Translations under genes and position numbers: made by a program | In this document: one piece after another, positions 45,151-58,692 of the stretch | How the letters are laid out: the number at the start of each line of letters is the position of its first letter | Position numbering within the stretch: the first letter of the stretch is position 1 | Notes under the pieces: generated by a model | Told to the model about the DNA's origin: nothing | Database searches by the model: none | The model's input: the letters and a program-made list of their open reading frames with translations, nothing else | Assembly (NCBI RefSeq): GCF_020382885.2 | Contig: NC_058495.1 | Location: 8,611,627 to 8,675,626, forward strand | From: Scatophagus argus | Taxonomy: Eukaryota; Chordata; Actinopteri; Scatophagidae | Reading direction: 5' to 3' | DNA length: 64,000 nt

Positions 45151-46739
45151 CTACAGGCAGGAATACGCACACACACACACACATGTCCACACACACTCAA
45201 GCATACAGACACATTCACACACTTCAAACTTCAAGCTTGAAACTGTCATGATGTATCACGAGTGTTTGGAGAGGTTATGTGTGCTTCCCCTGAGGCTGTA
45301 TTTGGATGAAGGTTAAAATTGTTCTTCTAGTGGATAAATGAACCCAAAAAATAAGTGAACACACTATCTTAGAAAAAGTACAGGATCAGATCTCTGTGTC
45401 TCCTCATGTGAAGACAGTTTCTATCTTCCTTCATTCGTATCCAGGACAGTGAAACTAACAGGTTTGTGCTAAAGCTCTCTGCATCTTTCGTCAATCACTG
45501 AACCTAATAATAACTCCATGCTGCTGTTCACAGAGGCAACAGTGCAGCACTCAATACAGGTCCTGAAGTATTCAGTCATTCAATTAATGTATCTATGTCT
45601 GGTGGCCATTCATTAACATGCCTGCAGAGCTGATTCCTAAGTGGATTGATTAGGGGAAAAATAACTGAAAGTTTATTGACCACTGGAGGAATGAATTACC
45701 CAAAAAAGAAAGGTGTAACAAATGACCATCGACTGGAATAATGACTCACTGAAGATTTTAACAGACCCTGAATCCCTTTGGTGCCCTGACAGAAGGCCTA
45801 TATTGTGGTCTTGCAATTTTAAGCCGGTGAAGTGAGCTGACTTTGGCATTGATGTGAAGGAATAAGCTAGAGCTGATGGCAGAATAACATCAGAATACGG
45901 ACAGCAGCAAACAGTGTGTATAGTGCATGCAAGATGGGGACTTCCTGTGAATGCGCTGTCAGCAGTGCTGTCAGCTAGCTCCATGTGTTGCCATCTGTCA
46001 GGCTAACACTCTGCTATTGCAGTCCTAATCATTTCTCTTGCTGATGGAGCTGAAACTAGCACCATCATTATAATCCTTAACCATCTTCAGCGGCAACATC
46101 ACGCTATGAACCTCAACCTAATCTTCAGGGTCAACTGTATGAAGCTTAGAAATGATTTTATGAAAGGGTCTGAGGTTGCTGTGAGTCTTTCTGAGGAGGG
46201 AAAACCATGTGTACACAGTCAGCAACTTTAACAAACATCGATTGAGTGGGAAAAGATGAGTATGGAGAGAGGGCTTCTTTTTCTGTGGTTCAAAAGTAAT
46301 AAAATGTCAACAGAAACCAATGGACTTTTTATTAGCATAAATATGACATTTTTTGTGCTGGACAGTAAATCCATTTAAAGGGTGAGGATTTGTTAGAAGA
46401 AATATCAGATATTTTCTCTTGACATGAAATCCATAAGCTATAGACTTTTTGCAAAACAGTGGATGTTTGCTATAAGGTCATATCAGGCTGCGGCAAACAC
46501 TGAAAGACAGACGGTTTGAAAAATACAGCTTCATGCTTTTCTTACCTGTTGGCCACTATTCATTGGGGCTACAGTGAGTGAGAAGTAACTTTCAGAAGAA
46601 GAACACAACACTTTATATTTGCACACCAAGTGAGCCAGCTAGAAAGTCTTGTAGGTTACCGCTGAAACAAACTTGATCAGGAAAATGCACCAACTGTGAT
46701 TCATACCAAACGTAAATCACATTTGGTGGGGCTGTGCTC

Positions 46740-47035
46740 TGTGCTTTTAGTGCAATGCTAATATGAGAATACTAACATGCTCACAATGACAATGTTAACA
46801 TGGTGACATTTAGCAGCTATAACGTTTACCATGTTCAACATCTTTCTTTAGTATGTTAGCATATTAACATCTGCTAATTAGCACAAAGTACAGTTGAGGT
46901 TGTTGGAAATGAGGCCTAATTAACTTTGCAAGTGCAAATGTTTGTACCAAATTCAATAGCAATCCATCTAAGAGCTGTCAGGATATTTCACTTAAAACAA
47001 CTGAAGTGAGCCTAGCGGGGGTACCAAGGTTCAAA
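46740..47035 (+). repeat. Teleost dispersed repeat, copy B
   Basis: Shares with 1368-1705 the ordered phrases ACATGCTCACAATGACAATG, TTTACCATGTTCA, CTAATTAGCACAAAGTACAG and TTGAGGTTGTTGG. Same orientation, diverged. Family not assigned. Confidence 0.65.
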
Positions 47036-50000
47036 GCAGTGAACTGCGTGACTGAGATCGCCACCTTTAGAACCACAGTGCAGACATGACTCATAATAAG
47101 AGTATGATAAGGTAAGATTTGCTGGTAAAAATTAGCTTTATGCAGTACTTCACAGCAAATATAGATGCAACCTGCCATGGTCCCCCAAAGAGGCTACACA
47201 GCACAAAGGCTTTACTTTCCCTCTATCTGTTATCACACTCACTATGAAGTAGGCATGCTTCAGCAAAGGCAAACTATCTCAGCAATGTGTGACCTTCAAC
47301 CTCTTCAACCCATAAGAAGTGACTTAAAAGCAAAGGTCTGAGGAAAATCTCACTTGTGGGGATGCTATGGGTTTCCTCTTTTGGCTGTTTGGAGCTGTTT
47401 GGGGCCCACATAGTTAAGCTTTACTTGTGTCGACATTGCATTAGTGTTTCCTCCATCTATGAATGAGATTCCTGTTTGGCAGAATGCTGGAGGAAATCAC
47501 AGGAGATAGAATGAATGTAGTGCGGCAGACTTATACATATGTATGACACAGACAACTCAATAACAGCACAATCATAGATTAGAAAGAACAATCAGATTAC
47601 AGAGCTTGGGAGATAGGGGGAGATAGTGAAGAAAATGTTATTAGTGGAGAAGTGAGATGGGGAGAGAACAGAGTAAGGAGATCTTGTACATTTTCTAGGA
47701 ATGGGGAACATTAATCATCTTTAACTTCATTAGGAGGTTCATATGAGCAAAAAGCATCTTTAGCTGCTGCTTAGAAGGGAGACCTATAACCTACCTGGCA
47801 GTACATGCAAGAATGAAATGTAGGGATTGTTCAATGAGAAGATAATGAGTGTTGCTCAGACAGTGAGAGACCATGAGTGACAGAAAAAGAGGGTGAGACT
47901 TGCGTACTGTCAGATAGAGGAAGGTTCAGAGACTGCATGCTGAAAAGCTTCACATGAACTTATTAAGTAAGAGAAGAAATCAGATGTGCTCTCGTGGTAA
48001 CAGCTGAAACCTGATATATCACATACCACCACAATTAAGATCTCTTTTCATCATTAAGGGAGCCTTGGATCAATGGGAGCACCTCTGCTCTTTTACACTC
48101 TCTCTGTCTATCGGGTATCTGATCCTCTGTCGGCAGTTCACTCACTCTCACATTCGTCTATAACTTCCCCACCTTCTTGATAGTGAGAGTACTCAGAGGA
48201 AATGGACCCCAGCACACATCTGACACACTGTCCTGTCCCCCGCCCTCCATTCCTCACCCTGCAAGGACTGATGAGAAGATGAGAGCTGCTTGTCTTGGAG
48301 CTCTCTCCCAGGCTTGTTCTTTTGTTTAATTGGAGTTTTATTGGTGACAATCAATTCATTTCTATCTCAGCTCCAGGCTGCATTGATCTGCTGTCACAGG
48401 GAAGAGTCAAATGTGCAGTTCCACTCCCAGCGCACCATAAACCACAGGCTCTAATGCCAGCTACTGACTGTGTTTGTTTTCTTTTGTTTTTTTTGTTTGT
48501 TTGTTTTTTTTTACTTTCTGTTTATAATACCTTAGTGCTTGTTGTGATTAGAAACAAAGGTGACCTTTGAGGCATTTTCAAGCTTACCTCATATTTCCTC
48601 CAGAAGAGTTACTGAAGCTGCAACCTATTTATGAGCAGTCAGAGGATACTAATTCAGGATAAGATGTTTTAAAGCTGAATGCACATCAGTTTCTTATTTT
48701 GAAGTCACTGTCGACCTTAAGTGTTCCTTCACCACATATGAAATAGGTAAATGCTATAAATGTGTTTAAGGTGTTAGTGGAAAGCTGAAAGTAAAAATCT
48801 TGCTGTAATCAATGTTAGGGAAGCTACTTTGAAATCATAGCTTGGCAAGCTACCAATTATTTCACAAGAAGAAGGTGAAGAAGAAGCTGAACTAAGCCAC
48901 CCTAAGGAGAACTCTAGATTGATTAACTAAAGCTATTTAGAAACAGTAGTTAAAGCTATATTGTAAAACAATCACCAAATGAACAATGTAGCTACGTGTG
49001 ATAGGAAATTCTAACAAAATATAAAAAAGTCACATGCCAGCAAAAAATGCCACTGAAATGAGTTTACTGCAAAAGTGCATTTGTCCACAAGTCATACATA
49101 AACCAAAAATATGAAATACCCCAGTATTCATGGAATATCAGCTTTGGTTTTGTGTACTATGTCCATTGATCAGACAGAACTTCAATCAATATTTTAAAAA
49201 TATCGGTTACCACAAGTGCTACTGAAACAATATTACAGATCATCAGTGTTGTTTGGAGGCAGAGTCTTCTCAGTAGTGATCGGGCAGTAGAAATGTGGCA
49301 CTGAGTTCCCACCCACACACCCACCTGACCCAACTGTGGGCAGTGCTCAGCTGTCAATCATGACATTTCACCCCTCTTTCTTTTATGAAGCAGTAATGAA
49401 TCAAAACCAAACTTATGAGAACAACTAACAATTGAACATACACCAGTGTGACAAGAACTACCTGAAATTACACAAACCATCTTTGAGAAAAAACGTATGG
49501 CGTGTACTTGATGTTTTTGGTTTGACATTTGTCCCATCTACTAACATTGAGGAGACTGGGATTTATGACCTGTACTAAAACCTCCCACCAGGAGCGACCA
49601 TGATGTTTTGGCTTGACTTTGAGGGAGCTATCATGTTGTCTACCTTTTTATAATGTCAGTGGGATTACTTCATTAGCCATACTGCACATGCACTAGAAAG
49701 ATGAGTGTGTGTGGTGGTAGCAATGATCGCATGGATTATAGAAAAGTGGTCAGGGCTGGTCAAAGGTGCTTCAAGTAAGTTTAAGTTTATGCTATTTAAC
49801 TACCTCACATTCAACAAATTCTCCACTGTCCAACACCAAATGTAGTTCCAAAACTGAAAAGATGAAATCTGTTTTTAATTTTAAGTGAAAGCGAAGCTCT
49901 CAGTTTGCCAGTTGATAGATAGAAGTTTCAAGTCCTAGCTCTAAGACTTCCTTCATGCAGTTGAAGCAAATATCTTCAATGATGATGCAAAAAAGAATTT

Positions 50001-51279
50001 GAGATCATTTGAAATATAATTGCTCAAACCAGCTGGGTGAAGACACGATGTAAATGAAAGTCTGCAAGGATGATAAAGCTTTTGTCTCACTCATCATCCA
50101 AAAGTATGATTCATCTGTGTGTGTTTGAGTTAGTTGATGGATAGTTGGTTCAATAACTCATTTGCTAAGTCATTCTACTGACGGTTTTGGCAGTAACCAA
50201 ATAGCTTATCTCTGGCCTGGAAGGGGCCAACCTGGATTTGCATGTAACCTTAGAATTCCAAGATAGACTGCAATCATATTTGTGATCCTGCCGAGGGAGA
50301 GGCATATATGCTGCAAAGCATGAATGAAAGTGTGTTCAGTAGTGTCTCATAGACAAAGTGAGGACATCAAAACAGACTTGCAAATCTGAAAATGGCAACA
50401 GACAAGTAGGTCTAGGTAAACGAAAAGAGTCAAGGAGCAAGACGTGTGACCCCATTTGTTAACTAATCCATCCGCACGGTATATAAACTTTGTAAAACAA
50501 AGCACAGATTCATACAGCTTTTTTCACAGCTATCCTCAGGAGGTTTCCATACATCTGCGGCAGTAAAAGTACAAGTACAGTCAGCAGGTAGGCAGAAAAG
50601 AGCAAAATGAAGAGCAAGTTGTATTTTGACACCAAGTTATTTAAGATTACTGATAAGATGCTGCTGGACATATGAGCTAAAGATGTGGGACATTTACTGA
50701 CGGAGAATAGTGGGCAGGTGAGGAGGACATATACAGCTTGGGAGGGAGGGAGTCTGACATTAAGTTTAAGTATCTGAGGTTGAAAATGAGACATCACAGG
50801 GTGTCTGGACCCACCATTGGGTTGAGGGGAAAAGACTTAATACATCCCAAAGGAGCGTGGAGTACAGTCACCGCAACTTGCATTGAATGGGGCCAGCTGA
50901 GGTGCTGTAGGCATTTACAGCTGTTGTAGCATCATAGACGCCTCCCTGTTGCACCTAAGGTCAGACCCATAGGTCTCCTCAAAGAGATTACAAATCCCAT
51001 ATTACAAACACAGCAGGATTCCTTGGAAATGTTGCAGGACATGGTTGAAAAGAAGAATTTCTGGAATACTTTGCCTGAATCTGAATAAATAATCAAAATG
51101 GAGCTGTCAGTGGACATCATAGAGGTGGTCCTACTGGTTAAAGGGCATTTCATAATTTTTCAAATTGCAAATAAGACAGAGCAAGCTTAGCTAAACCTAT
51201 TTAGGTGATGGTAGTGTGGTACTGTGGCTCAGACATTTTAATTTTACCAGCAGTGACTCCACTTTGTTTTGACAGTGAT

Positions 51280-51660
51280 TATATGTTTAAAAAAAGAAAA
51301 TTTTCTTCCTTCTTTCCTCTTCAAAAAAAGAAAAAAAAAGGGAAAAAAAGAGGACCGAAAATGACATTTAATTACAAAAGGCAAAATAAAGCCAGGAGGA
51401 AAAAAGATAAACTAGTACAGCAAAATGGAGAGAGAGAGAGAGCAAGAAAGAGGGGAAAAGAGAAAAAAAAGGCAGTAAAAGTGATTTCGCAGTCCAGTGG
51501 TGTCACTGGATTATCATGAAAATGAAAGCTTCTGAGTCAGGGAGTATCAGGGAGCAAGGAAATGGAGCCGAGACAGATAACACAGTAAGGGAGAAGAAGA
51601 AAACGAATAAGAGAACTAGTGTAGAGAAAGCAGAGAGAGGTCTGTAAGACAATATGAAAA
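51280..51660. repeat. Purine-rich low-complexity tract
   Basis: About 380 bp dominated by A and G on the plus strand, with AAAAAAAG and GAGAGAGAG runs. It produces open frames on both strands (51205-51519, 51503-51740) that are compositional and not genes. Confidence 0.8.
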
Positions 51661-52184
51661 GAAAGTGCAAAGAATGGGAGAAAAGGTAAGAAGACAATAT
51701 ATATACGACAAGCAGTGAGATTATGACTGCAATAAGCCAAAAATGAGAATCACTTCACCCCATAGAGAATAATCAGAGGTTGCTTGAGAAGTAATATCTA
51801 TAATATTGTTTCAAGAAGACCAGCTCAGCTGTGAAATAATTTTTAGCCAAAGAAGGGATGGAGTATTTTTCCACATGTATCAGGTGCGCTGAAGTTTCAC
51901 ATAGAAGAATCAAGCATACAGCAAAAACAATGAATAAAGTCATATCAGGGTATTGTTTGGATGGAGCATCAACTGAAAAAAAATAAAGAGAGAAAAGAAA
52001 GAAATGTGTGAGGCAGTTGATATCTACATTAGAGGATTTATAAAGGCATTGTTTGCTTAGTTAAATGTTACATGCTAATGTTGTCTGCCCACTTTCGCTT
52101 TACTACTGTAAACCGCCTTGCTAAAAGCTTAATAGATCACTGCAGTGGCCACATTAAGCATAAAGACGTGTAGTCAGGTATTTA

Positions 52185-52605
52185 AGGCAAAAGTTTCCCA
52201 TTTTGAGAAATATGTCTATTTGCTTTCTTGCTAAGAGTGAGATGAGGAGATCGATACCACTCTCAATATTAGGCTACAACCAGCAGTTAGCTTAGCTTAG
52301 CATAGTTGCATGATTGCAGAAAACAGGGGTAAACCATTACTGTAGCCAGGTACTGTCTTAAGGTAGCACAAACAATCTACCACCGACATACCCACCAAAA
52401 ACAACCTATCTCATGAATTATAATGCAATTGTTTAAGCCATACAAAAAAGTCATGTTTTTTCTGGGGGTGTGATATAATGAAATATTTCTTGGGTGAGAG
52501 TAGTAACTTCTTAAAGTCTCTGCTGGTTGCCTGGAAACTATAAACAGAGACAGTGCGTAAAACATATATGAAACAGAAAGCAACTTACACATTTTTGACA
52601 TATAC
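52185..52605 (+). repeat. Teleost dispersed repeat with TTAGCTTAGCTTAGCATA core
   Basis: The order GAAATATGTCTATTTGCTTT, GAGATGAGGAGATCGATACC, ACCAGCAGTTAGCTTAGCTT, ATATTTCTTGGGTGAGAG and CTCTGCTGGTTGCCTGGAAA matches a conserved fish repeat I recognise but cannot name. Near-complete and noncoding. Confidence 0.7.
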
Positions 52606-52670
52606 CCGGGTTAAAACATCATAAAGACAGCAAAGTATTATCTCATCAAATTTATTGATTTCTGTAATGT

Positions 52671-52915
52671 TTGCCAGCAACTCATTTCAGACACGTTGTG
52701 ACAGGAGCAACAAAAGACTCTGAAAGCTGCGATCTGCTCAAAAACCTTGTGTGTGGAACATTCCACAGGTAAACAGGTTCACTGGTAACAGGTTCATTGA
52801 TATCAGGGTGTGAAAGGTTCATCCTCTATAGGCTCAATCATTCACAAGTGAGGGTGGGTCGAGGTTCACCACTTCGTGAGACACATGAGCGTATCAGGGA
52901 TATTACTACATGAGT
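52671..52915 (+). mobile_element. Tc1/mariner-type 5' fragment, left copy
   Basis: TTGCCAGCAACTCATTTCAG, GTGACAGGAGCAACAAAAGA and CATTCCACAGGTAAACAGGT match the 5' end of an abundant fish Tc1-like element. From 52854 a short frame reads VGRGSPLRETHERIRD, the degenerate start of its transposase (the usual ATG is GTG). The remainder of the transposase is absent. Confidence 0.7.
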
Positions 52916-53907
52916 TTGTGGACACTTCTCATAACAGCGATTTGCAAAAAGTTGCGAAACTGTATAAAACATAATTAAAAACAGAATGTGGCCATTTGCA
53001 AATGAACTGTGTTTAGCAACAATGGTTTTACGGTGTGTTCCCAAGCCCATATAGTAACATCCTTTTACACAACCATGTTTCACAGAGCACAAATAGGGAC
53101 TAGAGTTTGCAACTCAGGACTTCACTTGAGACTTCTGAAAACTTGAAACATGACTTGGATTTGGGACACATAATGAATGATATTATTATAACTACCAGCA
53201 ACACATGACAAAAGATTTTATTCATTTCCCCAGTCTATAATGGAGACATAAGCAGATAGAAATGGTGCCATGTTGCCAGCCTCACTGGATGCCTAGTTAG
53301 TCTTTATTTTCTCAGGAGTTCCAGCAGTGGCAGAAACGTTTGTAAAGGGAAAGCGAGGTCTGTATGGAACCAGTCTAAATGGTGCCCTTATTCTATAGCC
53401 ATTACGTTCCACAATCAACATTCCCTTCGTAACGATACATTAAAGCAAAAAATGTGTTTATAGCCAGTTTAAGAAACAATGAGCTGAACGTCTTTCCCTT
53501 CCTTATTGTCATGTGTAACCTAATGCATCTGGTGGGTGTGGTAATAGATGACTGTAAGCTGCAGTAGCACCATAGGGACCACACCTGCAGCTGCCGTGCC
53601 ATTAATGATAACATTTGGTTACAGGGCTGTTGTTACCATATTATGTTAAAGAATTGCCATTACAGGTTTAAGGGGCTAAAGTGATGTGGTAATTTACAAA
53701 AGATTAGAAATTGTAATTGTACATTGTATTGCGATTGTATTCTGTTATTGAAAAATAGACTGTGTGCCTAAAATATCAGCAGTATTTTCCTGTAACCCTA
53801 CATAATGTTAGTCTATATCCTTTTTTTAGCAACCCCTATGTTCATTAAAAAGATCTACATTTCCTGCAGCACTAGCAGAACCAGTTCTTCTCTCAGAGCT
53901 CTGAACT

Positions 53908-54060
53908 CTGTCACAAAGTGGTGAACCTCACTTGTGAATGACTGAGTCTTTCGAGGATGTAACTGTCATACCCAATCATGATACTGTTACCTTTTACCAA
54001 CCTGTTTTCCTGAGGGATGTTCCAACCAGGAGTTTTTTGAGTTGTGCACAACTTTTTTTT
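53908..54060 (-). mobile_element. Tc1/mariner-type 5' fragment, right copy, inverted
   Basis: Read on the minus strand it carries AACAGGTTGGTAAAAGGTAA, ATGATTGGGTATGACAG, GACTCAGTCATTCACAAGTG and GGTTCACCACTTTGTGAC. These match the same 5' region as 52671-52915 but in the opposite direction. The codons around the transposase start are deleted (CACAAGTGAGGTTCACC). Confidence 0.7.
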
Positions 54061-56699
54061 TTTTTTAATATCATCCTTGTACTGTTTGCAGTTTAATATG
54101 TATCAAAAAGTATTAGCAAAAGGACTGTGCATTGGCTAGAACCTAGCAATGCAATACATATCATAGTACAATGGTTACAATTCACTTTATTGCAATACTG
54201 TAAGGAAGGCAATATATTGTTTCACAGGCCTGCGTTCTTTGTGTTTATGCTTGCAATATGTGCTAACTTCTTCCTGTCTAAAGATTGATCACAACACTGT
54301 TATCTAATAGTCTAACATTAATTCAGCCACAACTAAGTATCTTTGCCTCTGGACTACTAATTAAAAATAGATACAGTGTTCTTGCACACAATATCTATCA
54401 CAAAACATAATATTATGATACTCAAGTATATCGACATTTTTCTGTTTAGCAAATGATCGCATTCTTTTTAATCTATATTTTACACAGAATCCCAGCTTTT
54501 TTTTGGCATAAGCCTTGTAGAACAAAATGCAAGTTGTAATCCCTTTATGCCACACACAAAACAAACAAACAAAGCAAACAAATAAAAAACCCAAAAAACC
54601 CGACCGAGGGTCTACAGGAAACATGGCTATATGTATGTCAAAAACAGGCTGCCATAACAAACTCTTTTACCATTACTCATTCAGATCAATGCAGTTAAAT
54701 CTAACTCTTGAAGCAGCTTTTTCCTTTGCATCATAATCTTAAACCATCCCAACTGTCACACTTTGCAGTAAACTCCCCCAGTGAACATCAGGATCACAGT
54801 GCGGTGAATCACACATTTAAAAAGAACAATGTCAGCCACAAACAAAAACTGGTGGTATGATGAAATCAATCGTTTTCCCCCCATTTTTGTTTAAAATGCA
54901 CTGACGTACTACCTCTATAGCAGAGCGGAATAAGGTTGTATATTCTCACAGATTAACTTCCCTAAATAGAGTGCTCTTGTTAACACCATCTTTTGTACAG
55001 CAAGGCAAGATTATGGAAGTATATAAGATATTAACTTAGGCAACACAATCACATAGTGATTATGAAATACCGCCAAAATAATTATACAATACTGACAACA
55101 AATTGAGCATCAGTGGCAGCGTTGTGTGTGGGAGGTGTCATTCATGTATGTTTAAACAATGCTGCCACAGCCAAATCAGTGAACACATTTGAATCCCAAA
55201 TAGAACAGCCTAAACAAAACCATAACGCCATATTAAAGAACTGTGTGTGTAAAAACTTGTTGTATATTGATAAAAGAATATTAAATCAAACTAAAACGCA
55301 TTCAATAGAAATGGAAAAAAAAAAATCACAAATTGCAGCTTGGTGAACTGCCTGATTCTACAATCAACTGCAGTCTCTCCACTTAAAAGAAAAGTATTTT
55401 ATCCCTGCACTAACCCTAAAAAAATCAGTTACAAAATAGGACTGTGAAAACACAGTTAACAGCTCAATTCCTGCATTCAACTTCTTTCTTCCCTTCTTCC
55501 TATCACCTCCCTACATGCCGAAAGGCAGGCAGGAGTGAATGCTAACAGCAGTATGCTTTATCTATAAAGTCATTAGAAGGTTTTGCTCTCAGGAGCCAGA
55601 CTTCAGTGGCCATAGATCAACTGTGTGCAGTAGTCCTCCCTTGTTCCTCCTATCTTCCTGATCATACCAGATCAGCATGCTGAAGTGTTTTTGCCTGGCT
55701 GGCTGGGTGGGCAGACTTCCCGCCTGTCTCCTGTGATGCCATGGCACCTGATCAATCATCCAAGGCAACTCTCTGGGGAAACAACCGAAAGGACGGGAGG
55801 GAAGAAAGAGTGGGGATGCATTGGTGGAGTGAGGCTGCCTCGTTTGCATGTGGGATGGCAGGCAATGCATCAAAAGATGACAGCTATCCCATTCTTCCTT
55901 AAATAAGAGTGGTGAGACTTTGGCTGGCTGTGCCTCAACTTTAATCATTCATCTAAATAGTCAGAAGTCTGCTACCGGAGGGGGCTGAAACTCCAGGCAG
56001 GCTGCCATGGGTGTGGGGGAATATGAAAACTGACGTCGCGCTCCAGGATTTTTCATTTGTAAAAGTGTAAACATATATTTGACTGAGATTGCAAAAGCAC
56101 AAAAGCGCTTGTCCTCATCACCCACACCTCCCCCTTCCCCTCACCTCTCTCACTCCTCCCTTTCTCATAGATTTATGTATTGAAACTGTGTGAAATTCAT
56201 TGAGGTTAGTCTAAGCATAAAGGTTCAGAGAAGGTGCAGGGTACTCAGGCTCTGGCAGCATGAGCGACGTGTCGAGCTGCTAAGTGACAGTGATTGATGC
56301 CCCGTGTTTCGCAACTTATCAAGCGCATATACACACTGAGTCGTCAAACAGATAAACAGCAGAAATGTCTGAGATAAATAAAGAATCGAATAAACACGAG
56401 GGACTGGCAAAGAACGAGAAAAAGAGCAAACTATCTGCATAATGAATAGACAAGATGGAAAGAAGGAGGGAGAAGGGAGGCAGAGATTCCCAGCGGGTGA
56501 AACTGAGCCTGGGAGACGTCAGTTTGGGAGGATACAGGGACACATGGGCCTGTGACGACTCCGACAAGTCACCCAGGCGGCAAAATAAAGCCCAGCTTTC
56601 TCAGATTTGTTTCCAGTGCTCATCAGTAGGAGAGCTGGATGACGGATGGACTGGCGCTGGTTCCAACGCGAGCGTGTCAAAGTTACTCACCATAATAAA

Positions 56700-57640
56700 G
56701 ACCTGCTCTTTTTCCTTCCATTCGCTTCCCTTTTTTTACAGCCACCTACAGTCCCACTGCTTACAACCCATTTCATTTCGTTTCAATTTGCCTTTGTTTG
56801 TATCTTCCTTCACCCCTCAGTTTCTCCATCCGTCCCTAATTCCGTAGCTCCAGTTCTTCCACTTTTAACCTTTTTTAGCTAGCTCTGGATTTTTTGAATT
56901 CTTCCCTTTCTTGATCCATCTCTCCCTCCTTTCTTTATTTCCTGCATCATTCCTGTTCTCCATCCCTCCATCCTACAAACCCTCATGATATAACTGGGAT
57001 TATATCATCTGTTCTACATCCCTCAATACACCAACAACAATATCATAACTGGATACTTGATTTCTCATCCTCAATCAGTTCCCTTCATTCCCATCACTTC
57101 CCTTCTTAATTTCCCTTTCCCTTAAAATCCTCTCTTTTCTTCTACCCTTGCATCTCCTCTTTCCTGATGACCTCCATCCTTCCGTTGATCCACCCATCCA
57201 CGATTGCATGGTTAAAACTGTGACTAAATCCAGATACTCTAATTCATCCCTCATTCTTTCTCAGTCTCTTCATTCTTTCTTGCCTTATTTCCTTTTCCAC
57301 CCTTTCCTCTCTCCTTGTTCCCATTTACTTCTTTACAGTTTCATGACTTTGACATGACTACCTCCAGATACCTTCCTCCGTCCCTCTTTCCTTAATTTTC
57401 TTTCTATATTCCCTCACCCCTTTCTAGTCTCTTCTTTCATCACTCCTCATTGTTCCATTCTTCTATCCCTTATTCCCTCCTTCCTTTTTTCCTCTATGCC
57501 TCCATCCAATTGTCCCTCCATCCATCCATGTCCTGAAACTTATTTCCTTGATGTCTTCAGCCCTTCATTCTTACCGCCATCCCTTCATTTATCCTTCCTT
57601 TCCACCTTCCTTTCATCCTGCTGCCAGAGCTCAAACCTCC
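56700..57640. repeat. Pyrimidine-rich tract of about 0.9 kb
   Basis: The plus strand is dominated by C and T, with repeated CCTTCC, CCATCC and TTTCC motifs and few long perfect units. It looks like an old degenerated tetranucleotide tract (CCTT/CCAT). Open frames across it are compositional. Confidence 0.8.
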
Positions 57641-58199
57641 CAGGTTCTCTCTCCCTCATTTGGGAGTCAGACAACTTGGGATGTAATAGCATGATTAGAC
57701 AAAGATTAAAAGTGTTTCCATCCCTACAGTGAAGGATGCCCTCTGCGCTTTTAGGGTCTAAGCCCACTGGGGCTGGGTGGGGGCCAAGCTCAAACCTGCA
57801 AGGGGATACAGAGCTCTCTGTCTTGGGGCAGACTTGTCTTTTTATCGGGGCTGATGGCAGAGTTAATTGGAGAGAAAACAGTCGGAGGTGCCGATGAATT
57901 GAAGAAAACCTTCAGAGGTGCTGGCAGCAGGGCATGGCGACATTCCCCTGTTCACTTCAGGGTTATGCACACACACACACAAAAACACACACCTGCTACT
58001 GAGGCTGAGGCAACAAGGCTCCTGTAGTATTATTTGCATAGAAAGCACGAGATTAGCTCCAGTATGGCTTTGGTTTGGAAGAGTAATTTGTTGAAAAGGA
58101 ACTGGAAATGACACGATCGATCACATGGAAGAAGAAAGAAAACACATACATATTAAAGCACAAAATGTATACTAAGTTTTCTCCTCTATTGCCTTTTGG

Positions 58200-58406
58200 A
58201 TGCCTTTGCCAGTGTATAAATCACCCGGCTTCAAGGACGCAGCACTGGGACCCCTAACTGGGATCTTTCGCATCGACCATCTGGACGCAGAAATCCAGAG
58301 TGCTGACCAGCGGCCCTGCTCTCATTCTGTTCCTCAGGATGAGCTGCAAGATGGGGGTCGGGTGTATACTGTAGATAGAAAACTAATCAATCCAAAGACT
58401 GCTTAG
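58200..58406 (+). other. Unassigned open frame with coding-like composition
   Basis: After a pyrimidine-rich stretch and TTTGCCAG at 58212, a GC-richer frame reads VYKSPGFKDAALGPLTGIFR, IDHLDAEIQSADQRPC and ends GRVYTVDRKLINPKTA at a TAG. Composition differs from its AT-rich surroundings. I recognise no family. It may be an exon, a conserved noncoding element or chance. Confidence 0.2.
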
Positions 58407-58692
58407 TGTGTACTGGACTTCATAAAAAAATCCTCTCTGGAGACGAAGAGGAGTCACAAAGAGCAGTAATGATATTTTGAAAGGGGAAAAGAGAAAGAGC
58501 GAGACAGAGGGCAGGACACATAAAAAGAGAGAGGCTGTGTGTGCTTTTGCTCATCCAGAACTGTCCGAACTATTCATTCACACCCCCCCTCCCTCTCCCT
58601 CTCTCTTTCTCTTCGTGCCACCTCCTCCAGAGACAGTGTCCTTCCATCATTCGACTTGGTTTCACACTCCGACACCCAATATCAAAGTAGAT

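Noticed and set aside
50510..50797. Hydrophobic minus-strand frame considered as the nxph4 signal exon
   Set aside because: The hydrophobic run (LLFILLFSAYLL) is far from the frame start and no splice donor follows it in a suitable phase.
55589..55948. 119-codon minus-strand frame (MIKVEAQPAK...)
   Set aside because: No family resemblance, no signal peptide suited to nxph4, and overlapping frames on the other strand.
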